Source of the DNA: Saccharofermentans sp.
GTDB taxonomy: Bacteria; Bacillota; Clostridia; Saccharofermentanales; Saccharofermentanaceae
Assembly: GCA_024403795.1 (NCBI GenBank)
Contig: JAKSRD010000001.1
Coordinates: forward strand, 1-64,000
Length of the DNA: 64,000 nucleotides
Direction of reading: 5' to 3'
Shown: positions 54,505-63,901 of the stretch, in pieces
Layout: each line of letters begins with the position of its first letter
How positions within the stretch are numbered: the first letter of the stretch is position 1
Position numbers and translations under genes: made by a program
The notes under the pieces: generated by a model
The model's input: only the letters and a program-made list of their open reading frames with translations
What the model was told of the DNA's origin: nothing
Database searches by the model: none

Positions 54505-55136
54505 GTATTCTCCTCACTGATCTCTTTGGTCTCGCCGATGATCTTTATTCCGATATCGCAATTGATCTTAGCCTTCATGGCTTCCTTAGCTTTACCGATA
54601 AAGTGGCCGTACTTATAAGTTCCGATCGACACAGTGAGATCAGATATTACATAGAGTTCACCGAGCCCCGTATCACCGTTCAGACCGCTGTTGATATCCG
54701 CCGATACGACATACGCACCTGATGCATTGATCTTCTCGATAGCACTTCTCGCAGGCTCTTTAACTTCGCCCCTGAAGCCGGTACCGAAGATGGCATCAAG
54801 TATGGTGTTATAACTGCCATAGCGACCTTCTGTAACGACAGGGATCCCAGCTGCAACACATTTATCGAAGAAGTATTTGCCGTCCTCGGAGAAAGAATGC
54901 TCATAGAGAAGAACGATCTCACAATTGATTCCGTTTTCCTTCAAAAGATTAGCTACAACGAATCCGTCTCCTGCATTGTTGCCCTTGCCGCAGATTATGC
55001 CGACAGGACCTTTCCAATCAACTGATTCGAAGATCGATCTTCCGGCTCTCGCCATGAGTTCTTTGGAAGGAACGAGATTCTCAATAGTCCATCTGTCACT
55101 TTCTCTCATTACCGCTGTAGAGACACAAACTGCCAT
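54501..55136 (-). CDS. nnrE: NAD(P)H-hydrate epimerase
   Basis: Repairs damaged NAD(P)H by epimerising the R hydrate to S. The 211-residue protein covers only the YjeF N-domain: IICGKGNNAGDGFVVANLL, the aspartate in LDAIFGTGF and VVSADINSGLNGDTG. The dehydratase domain (NnrD) usually fused or adjacent is missing and must be elsewhere. GGAG precedes the ATG. It is followed by a coupled ATPase gene. Confidence 0.92.
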   Translation of the reverse strand: MAVCVSTAVMRESDRWTIENLVPSKELMARAGRSIFESVDWKGPVGIICGKGNNAGDGFVVANLLKENGINCEIVLLYEHSFSEDGKYFFDKCVAAGIPVVTEGRYGSYNTILDAIFGTGFRGEVKEPARSAIEKINASGAYVVSADINSGLNGDTGLGELYVISDLTVSIGTYKYGHFIGKAKEAMKAKINCDIGIKIIGETKEISEENT

Positions 55137-55261
55137 ATATCTGCTCCTGTTGTTTTCGAGGGCGTAAACGTAATAAATCTAACGCTTTGACGCACATTTG
55201 CCGTTACGGCATTCTCACCTTGTGATAGAATGATTATATCAAACCGAACGGAGGTCACATT

Positions 55262-55435
55262 ATGGATATCGATATCAATAAAGCAAAAGACACGGCTCAG
55301 GATGCAATCGAGAAGCTCGCTGAGAATGAGCAGGCAAAGAAGGTAGCAGATCAGGCAATCGATGCAGTTGAGAAGAAACTCAAGGTTGATCTCCCTGATG
55401 TAGATTCCATCAGCAAGACTCTCGGCAACAAGTAA
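55262..55435 (+). CDS. Small helical protein of unknown function
   Basis: A 57-residue protein beginning MDIDINKAKDTAQDAIEKLA and ending in SKTLGNK. It is amphipathic and rich in Lys, Ala, Asp and Glu, with no hydrophobic segment or cysteine. GGAGG stands seven bases before the ATG and a strong terminator follows the stop, so it is very probably a real gene despite its size. The pattern recalls small antitoxin-like or CsbD-like stress proteins, but I cannot assign it to a family. Confidence 0.75.
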   Translation: MDIDINKAKDTAQDAIEKLAENEQAKKVADQAIDAVEKKLKVDLPDVDSISKTLGNK

Positions 55436-55462
55436 TTCCGGAACCTTAAGATCAATTCATCA

Positions 55463-55491
55463 CACCGCCTTCTTTTGAGGGCGGTGTTTTT
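55463..55491 (+). terminator. Terminator of the small 57-residue gene
   Basis: CACCGCC (55463-55469) pairs with GGCGGTG (55480-55486) and is followed by five or six T. It overlaps the 3' end of the GH9 gene on the other strand. Confidence 0.85.
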
Positions 55492-58030
55492 ATGTCGTAA
55501 TCTCTATGTTCTCGACGCTCTTGTGCGACCAGTCATTATTCAGATCCATATTCTGCCAATCTGATCTGTGACAACTGAAATTGATCGTAAAAGTGTCACC
55601 CTTCTCAAGAGTACCGGAACCGACCGTGATAGTAAGACAGGTATCTCGATCCTCACCCGTGCAAGATGCAAAATCGCCGTCGACCGCATCGGTCAACGCC
55701 GTATACTGACCGGATGAAGAATTTACCGCTGCATGGTAACAATCGAAAACCATGGAGCCTCCGTCATTCGTAAAATAGTAATTAATCTTAATATCTGACA
55801 GAGATACCGCTGAACTGCCGTTGTTGGTGATCTCCAGCGTGCCTGCGATCGCATTTGCCGTGCCGGAATTATCGTTGTAGTTCATCTTTATGCTCAGATC
55901 ACCGCTCGTAGTCTGACCGCCTGAAGAAGCCGCAGCTGAAGACTTGGAAGAAGTCGTCGAAGCAGATTCTGACGGAACCGCACCACCTGCCGGTTCGCCT
56001 GTACTCTGACCTTCATCATCAGGTAAGACACCAAAAACGACTTTCTCATTCTCAAGCAGAACCGCTCCGGCAGCGTTGTTATATGAATAGTCGTTACCGT
56101 TATCCCAGACACCGTTAGGACTTGTCATGCGCACCTGGATCTCAGACTTGCACTGTGACTGACCGGCAGGACTCAATTTCCCGTCATCGAAGATCACGGA
56201 AAGATAATAGATATGCTTCTCTTCATTCCAGACCTTCAGGCCGTCCACTCTGCCGCTCTGCATGTAGTTCGTCGTTATCGTGACGCCGGAAGCATCACCG
56301 CCGGCTTCATATATCTCAGAAAGATCCACAAAATACCTGAATTCAAGGTTATCTGCGACTCTTGCCGGCCACGCAGTCTTGTTATAGATAAGCGCCTTTA
56401 TCTCAGCAAAATCACTGCCTTCCGCATTGAGGCTGCACTCAGCGGAATACTCGTCTCCGGGGATCTCTTCCACTGCTCCGAAATCGACCAATGTCTTGCC
56501 GTGATACTCGGAATACATAGCGGCAAGAAGTCCGGTGAAGCCTGCATTATAATCGCATGCAACTTCATTCTTGTTGTAATCGTTAACGTCATCGGAATAT
56601 CCGTCAGAAGCATCAGGACCGCCTACAAGAGCACCGTAAAGCGTATGTCTTGACTCACCCGGTTCACTCTTGTTGTCGCAATAAGAACCCTGACTTGTTC
56701 TGTGGTGCGGATGCTCCGGCGGATTCTCACCGAATCCCACAACATAAGATCTTCCGGAAGAACCCAGTGCATAGTCTGCCTGCGATACCGCAAAATCCCA
56801 ATACACTCCGGCTTTATCGGAAGGACATCCGTCCCATCTTCCGTACACGGTCGCAATAAAAGCCGAAGCCGTGGAATAACGAAGCGAACCCCACTGGTCG
56901 AGCCAGGCAAGGCCCTTGGGAGAATATGTGATCTTCTCACCGTCTGAAGTACCGCATGACCAATAATCGAGATTCTTCTCTATCTCATCCTTATACTCGT
57001 TTTTGTCAGTGAGTCTGGCGAGCATGAGCGCTGCGCCGATGTGGACATCATCCCAGCAGATCGTCCACTTGTAATCGTGCCCGGAAAGCTTATGGCAGGC
57101 CTCTGCGTTTTCGAGATATTTGCTGTCGTCAGTTGCAATGTAAAGCCAAGCACCCGCCCAGGCGAGTTCATCGTAGAATCCGCTCCACGAATCGTAGAAA
57201 CCGTTCGCCGCAGTGTAACCGGAATCGCTTCTTGTCGAATCCGCAAACGCATAAAGACTTACGGCATGCTCGAGACAAAGCTTGGAATATTCCGGATCCG
57301 AATCCTCGAAAACCAGAGAGGCAACAGTAAGCGCAGCCGCTGCTTCACCGACAACAGCCGAACCGGGATTGTCTTTAGTAACGCAATAAGAAGGTCTGTT
57401 CATCGTCATTACTTCGGAAGCGCCCCACCATGAGTGATCCGCATTACCGTCACCGACCTGATAGTAGAAGACCTCAGGTTCGGTATGGCACTTGATAAGG
57501 TAGTCACTTGCCCACTTTATGTCACCGAGTATGAACTCCAGCTGACCGCTCTGTTCGTATGCTTCGCGGTCCTCATAAACAGACCAGCCGAGCATAGAAG
57601 CAGAATATGCCATCGGGAGATTGAACTTCACATTATCGCCGGCATCATACCAGCCGCCGGTCAGATCGACACCGTTATCGGCGCCGTCTGTAAGCGCTGA
57701 ATCGCCTCTCCAATTGCATCTTGTCTCTTCAGGAAGATCGCCGCTGCGCTGAAGTTCATAGAAAAGAAGTGACTTCTGTAATGCCTCACCGTAATTGAAT
57801 TTGCCGGTGCCCTCTATGCCCTCATATCCGTTACCGGTCTCTGTAAGAGTTCCGTAAGAGTTCTTTTGAGCGGAAGGCGTTGTCTCCGAAGACACGGCAT
57901 CCGTCGATATGGTTGTTGAAAGAGTATCCGAACTGCTCTCATCAGTGCCCGCAGGCTGAGTTTTTGCGCATGACGTGATGAGCATCGAGCTGCATAAGAT
58001 CAGAGAAGTTGCTATGTGACTATTTCTCAT
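55490..58030 (-). CDS. GH9 cellulase lipoprotein with CBM3c and CBM3
   Basis: Cuts cellulose outside the cell. The 846 residues start with a lipoprotein signal (lipobox ITSC, Cys21), so the enzyme is anchored to the membrane. A Ser/Thr stretch leads to the GH9 domain (about 77-525) with [12 protein letters not shown] (Asp129, Asp132), [10 protein letters not shown] and the catalytic acid Glu489 in [16 protein letters not shown]. Next come a fused CBM3c (about 535-690), a Gly/Ser/Thr linker and a C-terminal CBM3 (about 735-846; [16 protein letters not shown]). This theme is that of processive endoglucanases. There is no dockerin, so it is not a cellulosome subunit. GGAGG is unusually close (four bases) to the ATG. 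Confidence 0.93.
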   Translation of the reverse strand: MRNSHIATSLILCSSMLITSCAKTQPAGTDESSSDTLSTTISTDAVSSETTPSAQKNSYGTLTETGNGYEGIEGTGKFNYGEALQKSLLFYELQRSGDLPEETRCNWRGDSALTDGADNGVDLTGGWYDAGDNVKFNLPMAYSASMLGWSVYEDREAYEQSGQLEFILGDIKWASDYLIKCHTEPEVFYYQVGDGNADHSWWGASEVMTMNRPSYCVTKDNPGSAVVGEAAAALTVASLVFEDSDPEYSKLCLEHAVSLYAFADSTRSDSGYTAANGFYDSWSGFYDELAWAGAWLYIATDDSKYLENAEACHKLSGHDYKWTICWDDVHIGAALMLARLTDKNEYKDEIEKNLDYWSCGTSDGEKITYSPKGLAWLDQWGSLRYSTASAFIATVYGRWDGCPSDKAGVYWDFAVSQADYALGSSGRSYVVGFGENPPEHPHHRTSQGSYCDNKSEPGESRHTLYGALVGGPDASDGYSDDVNDYNKNEVACDYNAGFTGLLAAMYSEYHGKTLVDFGAVEEIPGDEYSAECSLNAEGSDFAEIKALIYNKTAWPARVADNLEFRYFVDLSEIYEAGGDASGVTITTNYMQSGRVDGLKVWNEEKHIYYLSVIFDDGKLSPAGQSQCKSEIQVRMTSPNGVWDNGNDYSYNNAAGAVLLENEKVVFGVLPDDEGQSTGEPAGGAVPSESASTTSSKSSAAASSGGQTTSGDLSIKMNYNDNSGTANAIAGTLEITNNGSSAVSLSDIKINYYFTNDGGSMVFDCYHAAVNSSSGQYTALTDAVDGDFASCTGEDRDTCLTITVGSGTLEKGDTFTINFSCHRSDWQNMDLNNDWSHKSVENIEITT

Positions 58031-58045
58031 AAGGCCTCCGATAAC

Positions 58046-58921
58046 TTACGACTGCTTCTGTTCCGGCAGTTTTTTCTTGCGCTTGATATGTTTGCCGACA
58101 ATCTCGGATACATCGCTGATAGTGACGAAAGCAGACACATCCGCATCGTTGATTATTTTCTTGACCGAAGATACTTCGACTCTCGTAATGACACAGTAAA
58201 GAACCGTCTTCTTGCCGTTACTTACAAGGCCCGTTCCCTCCATCTGCGTGCAGGTTCTTCCGAGCTGAGAATAGATGGCATCCGCGATCTCCTTGCCGTG
58301 ATCTGTAATGATCATTACGGATTTACCCTGCTCCATTCCGTTCTCGACAAAGTCGATAACCTTGGACGTAATGAAATACGTGAGAAGTGAATACAGAGCT
58401 CTGTCCCAGCTGAACAGGATTCCCGCTATGCCGTAGATAACTATGTTGAAGAAGAGGACTATCTGACCGACGGAGAATTCCGTGCGTTGCGACAGCAGCA
58501 TCGCTACGATCTCCGTACCGTCCAGACATCCGCCGTAGCGGAGGATAAGTCCGACACCGACACCCAGAAGAACACCGCCGAATACGACTACCAGGATCTC
58601 CTGTTCGGTTACTTCTTTCATGTCCTCGAAAACCCCAAGGAACACAGAGAAGACCACCATCGCATAGATCGCCTTGATGAGGAACCTCAATCCGAGTCTC
58701 TTGTACCCGACGATCATGAAAGGAATATTCAGAACAATGGTCAGGATTCCGAGCGGAAGGCCCGACAACTGACTTACGATCATTGAGACACCGACAACAC
58801 CGCCGTCCAGGATGGTGAACGGTACAAGGAATTCCTCTAATGCAAATGCCGCAATCACGGCACCTACCGTGATGAAAAACAAAGGAAGTATCCATTGCTT
58901 GAAAACAGTACTGAACTTCAT
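58046..58921 (-). CDS. YitT-family membrane protein
   Basis: A 291-residue protein with about six membrane segments (DUF161; LDGGVVGVSMIVSQLSGLPL and the GGCLDGTEIVAMLLSQ block) followed by a cytoplasmic DUF2179 domain (about 205-280; VMIITDHGKEIADAI, TVLYCVITRVEVSSVKKII). The family is widespread in Firmicutes and its substrate is not known. It begins 83 bases after the aconitase-like gene, beyond a strong terminator, and precedes the cellulase. Confidence 0.9.
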   Translation of the reverse strand: MKFSTVFKQWILPLFFITVGAVIAAFALEEFLVPFTILDGGVVGVSMIVSQLSGLPLGILTIVLNIPFMIVGYKRLGLRFLIKAIYAMVVFSVFLGVFEDMKEVTEQEILVVVFGGVLLGVGVGLILRYGGCLDGTEIVAMLLSQRTEFSVGQIVLFFNIVIYGIAGILFSWDRALYSLLTYFITSKVIDFVENGMEQGKSVMIITDHGKEIADAIYSQLGRTCTQMEGTGLVSNGKKTVLYCVITRVEVSSVKKIINDADVSAFVTISDVSEIVGKHIKRKKKLPEQKQS

Positions 58922-58939
58922 GGTCTTTCTCTCTTCAAA

Positions 58940-58991
58940 AATAATAAAGGGGTGCCCCGAAGTGAATATGCTTCACTTAACGGGACACCCC
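58940..58991 (-). terminator. Terminator of the aconitase-family gene
   Basis: A long interrupted hairpin (58949-58991; GGGGTG outer stem, CCCG and AAGTGAA inner stems) followed on the minus strand by a T-rich tail, 13 bases after the stop. Confidence 0.85.
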
Positions 58992-59003
58992 GATCAATCG
59001 ATC

Positions 59004-61301
59004 TTACTTCCGGCGATTGAAATTGATGAGGCAACCGTCAAGGATGATCTGTCTCTCACGATCTGTAAGATCACCGAGAGTGAGTGTGAACTCCTTGGTC
59101 TCATTGCCCTTTATCGCAACAGCCTTAATAGTATCAGCCTTGCTCTCGACTTCACTTCTGATGCCCGGGAGAAGGATATAATCGAGGTTTGCGAACGGGA
59201 GATCGCCCTCTTCGATAAGGAGAGGCAGCATACCCCAGTTGATGAGGTTGGAACGATATCTCTTTGTTGCATACTCATTTGCGATGTTAGCCCAACCACC
59301 CAATACCTTCTGGCATGAAGCAGCCTGTTCTCTTGCAGAACCGTCACCCGGCTTAACTGCAAAGATGCATGAACCGAATCCGATCTCATTCTTGTTGCAA
59401 GGCTCGAAAGTAACAAGTGTCTTAACCGTATCCATTGCTTCCTTAAGTCCGTCAACGACTGTGCAAGGCTTAACGCCTTCAACGAGTGCAGCTTCTGCCT
59501 TCTGGATGTTCTTTGCACGGCCTACATACTCAGGATCTTTTCTTGAGAGTGTGAACTCGGCAAGACCCAAAGGATTGGATCTGTAAGAAGAAGTCTCACC
59601 TGAAGGAATGAGCTCATCTGTCGTGGTAACAGGATCATGGATCTCGGATACGACCTGAAGAACGAGGTTCTCCGGAAGCGCTTCCATCTTCGGCCAATCC
59701 TTGATGTTAGGTCCGAACTGGATCTCTGTGGAAGAATCTGCAACACCCTTTGAATCAAATACTCTGTTGCTGTAGATCTTCTCATCGAAGTGATATGCGT
59801 AGTTGTTATACTCGCCAGTAAAGTCTGTGGCAGGTGTAAGAACGCCCTGGTTAGCTGCAGTAGCCGCAATGGATCTTGCATCCATGAGAGCAACGGAACT
59901 GATCTGACCGCTCTGTACCTTTGAACCTTCACGGTTCGGGAAGTTACGTGTTGAGTGACGGATACTGAAAGCGTTATTTGCAGGAGTATCGCCGGCACCG
60001 AAGCAAGGTCCGCAGAATGCAGTCTTGAGGATCGCACCTGTCTCAAGAAGTGTAGCAGCAACGCCGTTCTTAACGAGTTCCATATAGATCGGTGTTGAAG
60101 CCGGATATACGGACATCGTGAACTTATCGCTGCCGATGTACTTGCCCTTCATGATGTCAGCTGCAGCACAGATATTCTCGAATCCGCCGCCTGCGCATCC
60201 TGCGATAAGTCCCTGGTCAACCATGAGCTTACCGTTAACGATCTTATCCTTAAGTGAATACTCGATCTTGTCGCCGAAAGAAACCTTTGCTCTCTCTTCT
60301 GTCTCGTGGATCATCTGATCGAGGTTCTGATTAACATACTCGATCTCGTATGCGATCGAAGGATGGAACGGCATAGCAATCATAGGCTTGATCGTAGCAA
60401 GGTCGATCACAACTGCACCGTCATAGTAAGCAACATCAGCAGGATCAAGCTGCTTGTAGTCGCTCTTTCTGCCGTGGATCTCGTAATATTCTTCTGTCTT
60501 TGCATCTGTCTTCCAGATTGAAGAAAGACATGTTGTCTCGGTTGTCATTACGTCGATACCGATTCTGAAGTCCTCCGAAAGGCTTGCAACACCGGGGCCT
60601 ACGAACTCCATTACCTTGTTCTTGACATAGCCTGACTTAAATACCTTGCCGATGATCGCAAGTGCAACGTCCTGAGGACCTACACCCTTCATCGGCTCGC
60701 CTGTGAGATAGATGGCGATAACATCAGGCATCTTGATGTCATATGTCTGTGAGAGGAGCTGCTTAACGAGCTCAGGTCCGCCCTCACCCATAGCCATCGT
60801 ACCGAGAGCGCCGTAACGTGTGTGTGAGTCTGAACCGAGGATCATGCCGCCGCATGTAGCGAGCATCTCTCTTGCATACTGGTGAATAACTGCCTGATGA
60901 GGAGGTACATAGATTCCGCCGTACTTCTTGGCAGCCGTAAGACCGAACATGTGGTCATCTTCGTTGATCGTTCCGCCTACTGCGCAAAGTGAGTTATGGC
61001 AGTTTGTCAGAACGTACGGGATGGGGAACTTCTCAAGTCCTGAAGCTCTTGCCGTCTGGATGATACCTACATATGTGATATCGTGTGAAGTCAGCTTATC
61101 GAACTTGATGTTAAGCTGCTCCATGTTGCCGGAATTGTTGTGATCCTTGAGGATACCGTATGCGATGGTACCCTGCTTTGCCTGTGCCTTGTCAGCTGCT
61201 TTGCCGCTCTTTGCAGCGACTTCGGAAGCAGCAGAAGCCGAATCTTCAATAAGTTCGACGCCGTTAATGAGCCATGCGCCGTTTTCGAGTGTTGAGATCA
61301 T
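59004..61301 (-). CDS. Aconitase-family iron-sulfur hydratase
   Basis: A 765-residue protein of the aconitase superfamily, closest in form to the YbhJ-type putative hydratases. Cysteines for the 4Fe-4S cluster are in [10 protein letters not shown] and [30 protein letters not shown] and the swivel-domain [20 protein letters not shown] block are conserved. An Ala/Lys-rich insertion (about residues 22-43) is unusual. Whether it acts on citrate/isocitrate or another hydroxyacid is open; no citrate synthase or isocitrate dehydrogenase is adjacent. GAGG precedes the ATG. Confidence 0.85.
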   Translation of the reverse strand: MISTLENGAWLINGVELIEDSASAASEVAAKSGKAADKAQAKQGTIAYGILKDHNNSGNMEQLNIKFDKLTSHDITYVGIIQTARASGLEKFPIPYVLTNCHNSLCAVGGTINEDDHMFGLTAAKKYGGIYVPPHQAVIHQYAREMLATCGGMILGSDSHTRYGALGTMAMGEGGPELVKQLLSQTYDIKMPDVIAIYLTGEPMKGVGPQDVALAIIGKVFKSGYVKNKVMEFVGPGVASLSEDFRIGIDVMTTETTCLSSIWKTDAKTEEYYEIHGRKSDYKQLDPADVAYYDGAVVIDLATIKPMIAMPFHPSIAYEIEYVNQNLDQMIHETEERAKVSFGDKIEYSLKDKIVNGKLMVDQGLIAGCAGGGFENICAAADIMKGKYIGSDKFTMSVYPASTPIYMELVKNGVAATLLETGAILKTAFCGPCFGAGDTPANNAFSIRHSTRNFPNREGSKVQSGQISSVALMDARSIAATAANQGVLTPATDFTGEYNNYAYHFDEKIYSNRVFDSKGVADSSTEIQFGPNIKDWPKMEALPENLVLQVVSEIHDPVTTTDELIPSGETSSYRSNPLGLAEFTLSRKDPEYVGRAKNIQKAEAALVEGVKPCTVVDGLKEAMDTVKTLVTFEPCNKNEIGFGSCIFAVKPGDGSAREQAASCQKVLGGWANIANEYATKRYRSNLINWGMLPLLIEEGDLPFANLDYILLPGIRSEVESKADTIKAVAIKGNETKEFTLTLGDLTDRERQIILDGCLINFNRRK

Positions 61302-61482
61302 AATGCTTACCTCATCTTGCTTTTAATAATTAACGCGAAATATTATACAAGTTACGCGCATTATATTCAAACTCAGAACGTTCCGATATTCATCACAGAT
61401 TTTGCCTGTACCGCTCGAAAACATATCGTCACAAAACCCTTCAATGTTACAATACACTTATCGCAGATCCAGGGGGTGACTT

Positions 61483-62325
61483 ATGCTCGCAGGCGGTACG
61501 GTTACAGGTAACTTCACAAATCCGGAAGAATGGGGTGAACTTCTCAAAAGATCCGGCTTCAAAGCAATAACGGCTCCTTTCTCTTGTCTCGACACCGAGA
61601 AAACGATCAACCGCTACATGGAGATAATCAAAGAGAATAATGTCCTCATAAGCGAGATCGGCGTCTGGAAAAACCTTCTCGACCCAGACAAAACAAAAGC
61701 CCGTGAGGCGATCGAATATGCCAAAGGCCAGCTCTGGCTTGCCGACAGGCTTAACATTCCCTGCTGTGTCAACATCGCCGGCACACCGAGTCCTCTCGGC
61801 TGGGACGCTGCCTGCAAGAGCAACTTCACGGAAGACGCGAAAAACACGATCATTAATGTGGTCCGTGAGATCATCGACGATGTAAAGCCCGCGCACTCTT
61901 TCTACTGTCTCGAACCGATGCCGTGGATGCTTCCGGATTCTCCGGATGTCTATCTCAAGCTGATCGAAGAGATCGACCGTGACCGTTTCGCGGTTCACAT
62001 GGACTTCGTCAACATGATCAATTCACCCAGACGTTTTCTTAAGTCTGAAGAATTCATCGAGAAGTGCTTCAGCAAACTTGCTCCCTACATCAAGAGCACG
62101 CACATCAAGGACAGCAAAATGGACAAACTCGGATACACTACACATATCGATGAATGTCCGCCCGGCAAAGGCGAACTCGACTATGTCGCAGTGCTCAAGA
62201 TAATGGACAAATATCTGCCTAAAGACGGTGCCATCCTGCTTGAACACATGCAGACATTCGAAGAATACGACGAAGCATTCAAATACATAAGATCTAAGGC
62301 AAAAGAAGCCGGTGTGGAGGTTTGA
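61483..62325 (+). CDS. Sugar phosphate isomerase/epimerase-like TIM-barrel protein
   Basis: A 282-residue barrel of the AP endonuclease 2/xylose isomerase-like superfamily. Likely metal ligands are the glutamate in YCLEPMPW, the histidine and aspartate in AVHMDFVN, the histidine in STHIKDSK and the glutamate in ILLEHM. Such enzymes isomerise or epimerise sugars and inositols. GGGGG lies six bases before the ATG. It is one base before the FMN-oxidoreductase gene, so the two act together in some sugar or polyol pathway, by inference. Confidence 0.8.
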   Translation: MLAGGTVTGNFTNPEEWGELLKRSGFKAITAPFSCLDTEKTINRYMEIIKENNVLISEIGVWKNLLDPDKTKAREAIEYAKGQLWLADRLNIPCCVNIAGTPSPLGWDAACKSNFTEDAKNTIINVVREIIDDVKPAHSFYCLEPMPWMLPDSPDVYLKLIEEIDRDRFAVHMDFVNMINSPRRFLKSEEFIEKCFSKLAPYIKSTHIKDSKMDKLGYTTHIDECPPGKGELDYVAVLKIMDKYLPKDGAILLEHMQTFEEYDEAFKYIRSKAKEAGVEV

Positions 62326-62326
62326 C

Positions 62327-63193
62327 ATGAGTGACAAAGGTGATTCAATTCAGATAGCAAGAGAATATATGGATTCCCTCCTTGTAGAGTCCAGGATCGT
62401 AGGAGCCGTAAGACCGAATTCCGACATCAGATTCCTCGGTTGTGATTTCAAGACCCCCATTATGACTTCCGCATTAAGCCACATCGACCTTGTCGGAATG
62501 GCCGAAGGCGCCAAGATGGCCGGTGCTCCCGTCAGCATCGGAATGGGCGGCATCGAAGAACTCGGCAATGTCCTTGCTACCGGCGCCAAAGTAATGAAGA
62601 TAATCAAGCCATACAAGGATAAAGAAGAGATCCTGAAGCGCATCAAGTTCGCCCGTGAGAACGGCGCGATCGCAGTCGGCATGGATGTAGAGCATTCCGT
62701 TAACGTTGAAGATCCTTTTGACTCCGTCGTGATCGGCGACGAGATGAAGCTCCCCACGCTCGACGAACTCCGCGAATATGTCGACTATGCCGGCATCCCC
62801 TTCTTCATCAAAGGCGCCATGAGCATTCACGATGCCCGTGCCGCTGCCAACATCGGTTGTGCCGGAATCATACTCAGCCACCACAACGGTCTGATGAGAT
62901 ATTCCGTTCCTCCCGTTATGGTACTCCCGGAGATCCGTGAGGCAATGGGCAACAACCTCATCCTCATCGCCGACGGCGGCATCGAATCAGGCTTTGATGC
63001 CTTCAAGGCGCTTGCCCTTGGTGCAGATCTCGTCACCGTCGGAAAAACTCTGATGGAACCTTTGAAGACCAACGGTGCACAGGGTGTCTGCAACACACTC
63101 ACAAAGATGACGCTTCAGCTTCAGGCAATGATGCTCAGGACATCTTCTCCCGACCTCAAGCACATCGATCCGTCGGTGATAAGACGGAAGTAA
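62327..63193 (+). CDS. FMN-dependent alpha-hydroxyacid oxidase-like protein
   Basis: A 288-residue TIM-barrel flavoprotein with the C-terminal phosphate-binding motif IADGGIESGFDAFKALALGADLVTVG, the lysine in PFFIKGAM, and SHHNGLMRY at the position of the usual SNHGGRQ active-site histidine/arginine loop. It lacks about 70 residues of the N-terminal part of lactate or glycolate oxidases, and the active-site loop is altered, so the substrate is uncertain. The start at 62327 follows the GGAGG that overlaps the end of the upstream gene. Confidence 0.78.
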   Translation: MSDKGDSIQIAREYMDSLLVESRIVGAVRPNSDIRFLGCDFKTPIMTSALSHIDLVGMAEGAKMAGAPVSIGMGGIEELGNVLATGAKVMKIIKPYKDKEEILKRIKFARENGAIAVGMDVEHSVNVEDPFDSVVIGDEMKLPTLDELREYVDYAGIPFFIKGAMSIHDARAAANIGCAGIILSHHNGLMRYSVPPVMVLPEIREAMGNNLILIADGGIESGFDAFKALALGADLVTVGKTLMEPLKTNGAQGVCNTLTKMTLQLQAMMLRTSSPDLKHIDPSVIRRK

Positions 63194-63241
63194 TAACTAT
63201 ACGGCCGGCAGTTGGGTAAGTTGACGCAATTGTTACTTAAA

Positions 63242-63286
63242 CCTCACGCTAAATCTCACGCTGCTGCATGATGTTCTGCGTGATTC
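63242..63286. repeat. Left flanking TCACGC/GCGTGA repeats
   Basis: Two copies of CTCACGCTAAATCTCACGCT-like sequence followed by TGCGTGATTCTCG. Nearly the same pieces recur on the right side of the alternating array in the opposite order. Confidence 0.6.
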
Positions 63287-63301
63287 TCGGTCAAGTCTGA
63301 T

Positions 63302-63595
63302 TTATCCCAAACGGCGTTTTTTGCAGGTTTGGGATAAGAATATTCGGATGATTTATCCCAAACGGCGGTTTTTTGCGAGTTTGGGATAAGAATATGAGGT
63401 TGATTTATCCCAAATTGATAATTTCTCGAAAATGGGATAAGAAATGAGCTCGTTTTTTATCCCAAAAGTTGTATTTTTGCGAGTTTGGGATAAAAATGCT
63501 GTGAAATCTTATCCCAAATTGCGAATTTGAGAAGTTTGGGATAAATAATCCGCTAAAATTTATCCCATTTTGCTGATCTGAGAGATTTGGGATAA
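63302..63595. repeat. Array of twelve alternating inverted 10-mers
   Basis: TTATCCCAAA and its complement TTTGGGATAA alternate at 63302, 63328, 63353, 63380, 63405, 63431, 63457, 63484, 63509, 63535, 63560 and 63586, a spacing of 25-27 bases (pair period 51-52). The spacers are unrelated in sequence. Copies 6 and 11 have one or two changes. No gene in this 708-base gap explains it. Confidence 0.95.
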
Positions 63596-63610
63596 GAATA
63601 TGAAATCGCG

Positions 63611-63666
63611 TGGGTTCTGCGTGATTTTCGAGCACTTTAGGCCAAATCTCACGCTAAGTATCACGC
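63611..63666. repeat. Right flanking GCGTGA/TCACGC repeats
   Basis: TTCTGCGTGATTTTCG, then AAATCTCACGCTAAGTATCACGCT. These are the same elements as on the left flank, so the array is framed by them. Confidence 0.6.
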
Positions 63667-63674
63667 TACCGCCG

Positions 63675-63795
63675 CCCCGCTCCGGTGCATGTTACACGCC
63701 CTCGATCCCGCGCATGTCACACTCCGCTCCCGCCCTTGTTACACTCCCCCGCTCCGGTGCATGTTACACTCCCCCGCTCCCGCGCATGTCCCCCG
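63675..63795. repeat. 25-bp GC-rich tandem repeat, five units
   Basis: TGTTACAC or a variant recurs at 63690, 63715, 63737, 63762 and 63787 within CCGCTCCGGTGCATGTTACACTCCC-like units. The third unit is three bases shorter. Composition differs sharply from the AT-rich array beside it. Apart from the repeats I see no gene or promoter between 63194 and 63901. Confidence 0.85.
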
Positions 63796-63843
63796 TATTC
63801 CAGCCCGCAAGACACCACACATTACAACATCCCGTCACAACAC

Positions 63844-63875
63844 AAAAGCGCCCGCCACCACACGGTGACAGGCGC
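63844..63875 (-). terminator. Terminator of the right-edge gene
   Basis: GCGCC (63848-63852) with GGCGC (63871-63875) and an inner CACC/GGTG stem, followed on the minus strand by four T, 26 bases after the stop of the edge gene. Confidence 0.8.
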
Positions 63876-63901
63876 CTATCATTTCAATTCAAACGACTTG
63901 A

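Noticed and set aside
63302..63595. CRISPR array
   Set aside because: Repeats are only 10 bases, alternate in orientation, have no constant longer repeat, and no cas gene is present.
63405..63635. 76-residue minus-strand frame with repeated IPN motifs
   Set aside because: It is a by-product of the alternating 10-mers; no ribosome site and atypical composition.
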